Source: JBGPEQ01 sp050180895 | Lineage (GTDB): Bacteria > Pseudomonadota > Alphaproteobacteria > Dongiales > Dongiaceae | Length of the DNA stretch: 64,000 nucleotides | NCBI GenBank assembly: GCA_050180895.1 | Contig: JBFXDS010000004.1 | Span: forward strand, 186,001-250,000 | Direction: 5' to 3' | In this document: in pieces, positions 63,689 to 64,000 of the stretch | Numbering within the stretch: position 1 is the stretch's first letter | Layout of the letters: each line of letters opens with the position of its first letter | The notes under the pieces: model-generated | The model's database searches: none | Told to the model about the DNA's origin: nothing | Seen by the model: the letters and a program-made list of their open reading frames with translations, nothing else | Program-made: the position numbers and the translations under genes

Positions 63689-64000
63689 TCAATGTTTCGG
63701 ATATTTGATCGAGAGGATCTCGAGCCCGAGGTCGCCGGTAGGACGCTTCCAGACGACGGTGTCGCCGACGGCGGCCCCAGTCAGCGTCTTGGCGAGCGGC
63801 GAGACCCAGCTGATGCGGCCGTGCTTGGGGTCGGCCTCGTCCTCGCCGACGATGCGGTATTTGCGTTTCTCGTCGTTGTCGTCGACTGTCTCGACGACGG
63901 CGCCGAAGCCGACGCGGTCCGCCGGCTGGCTGTCGGGATCGATCAGGACCGCGCGCTCGATGCGCTCCTGGAAATAGCGGATATCGCGCTCGATCGTCTT
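63689..64000 (-). CDS. greB: GreB-family transcription elongation factor, 3' part
   Basis: The C-terminal 103 residues run off the window edge. RIERAVLIDPDSQPADRVGFG, KYRIVGEDEADPKHG, ISWVSPLAKTLTGAAVGD and the final EILSIKYPKH form the GreA/GreB C-terminal FKBP-like domain; the sequence around FGA and RIVG favours GreB. The factor rescues backtracked RNA polymerase. The last codons (from IKYP) lie in the integration core and are supplied by the mobile element, keeping the protein complete. Confidence 0.85.
   Translation of the reverse strand, partial: KTIERDIRYFQERIERAVLIDPDSQPADRVGFGAVVETVDDNDEKRKYRIVGEDEADPKHGRISWVSPLAKTLTGAAVGDTVVWKRPTGDLGLEILSIKYPKH
63696..63710. repeat. attR core
   Basis: Identical 15 bases to 50603-50617, inside the last codons of greB. 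Confidence 0.85.

Larger units (their letters stand above)
50603..63710. mobile_element. 13.1 kb integrated phage satellite-like element
   Basis: It is bounded by a 15-base direct repeat (TTCGGATATTTGATC at 50603-50617 and 63696-63710) lying in the last codons of greB. All genes read left to right: integrase, small ORF, AlpA-type regulator, small Cys-rich protein, primase-helicase, iteron region, five small genes, large terminase, a small protein, a 746-residue virion-like protein, then four small genes and a strong terminator. No portal, capsid, tail, lysis or CI-like repressor gene is recognised. This fits a PICI-like satellite or a prophage with an internal deletion. Confidence 0.8.

Overview
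The window is GC-rich, densely coded DNA, most likely from an alphaproteobacterium (Rhodospirillales or Hyphomicrobiales type). That placement is inferred from the gene families present: form II CO dehydrogenase-like genes, HGGxSTG-domain proteins, DUF1194, DUF1989-GcvT and a P4-type integrase. No rRNA or complete tRNA gene is present to confirm it.

Layout. Positions 1-1080 hold the end of an unknown gene and a polyamine-type binding protein. An HGGxSTG-domain gene (1548-2924) is followed by a molybdenum hydroxylase locus: coxS-coxL-coxM (3121-6777), then its maturation set of a MoxR/CoxD ATPase (9177), a CoxE-type VWA protein (14143), a split XdhC pair (15461, 15781) and a MocA-type cytidylyltransferase fusion (16497). 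A six-PAS hybrid histidine kinase and a response regulator lie on the opposite strand between coxD and coxE. Positions 18214-22312 carry mixed housekeeping genes (SDR, hydrolase, class II aldolase, TrpF). Positions 22417-28574 hold a compact set: an Ntn-hydrolase acylase translationally coupled to a GH3-type acyl-amide synthetase, a desaturase, and an ammonia-lyase homologue that lacks the usual MIO triad. Then come a cold-shock protein, a flavin reductase, an amino-acid ABC system ending in a GH1 glycosidase, an acyl-CoA dehydrogenase, and a second HGGxSTG gene. Positions 36641-50562 are chromosomal metabolic and transport genes with two broken genes, a glycosyltransferase remnant near 38.4-39.0 kb and a frameshifted hydrolase at 42.0-42.8 kb.

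From 50603 to 63710 lies a 13.1 kb integrated element inserted in the 3' end of a greB-type gene. It carries an integrase, an AlpA-type regulator, a primase-helicase followed by an iteron array that looks like a replication origin, a large terminase, a long putative virion or ejection protein and several small genes. It has no recognisable portal, capsid, tail, lysis or CI-type repressor gene. It therefore looks like a phage satellite (PICI-like) or a prophage reduced by deletion. The element rebuilds the greB C-terminus with its own sequence, and the displaced host tail survives at the left junction.

The strongest leads are this element (its origin, its protein-coding attachment site and its packaging motor without a capsid), the acylase/GH3/MIO-less lyase neighbourhood, the two HGGxSTG proteins with a duplicated helical module, and a DUF1194 gene whose signal peptide can only be reached from a non-AUG start.
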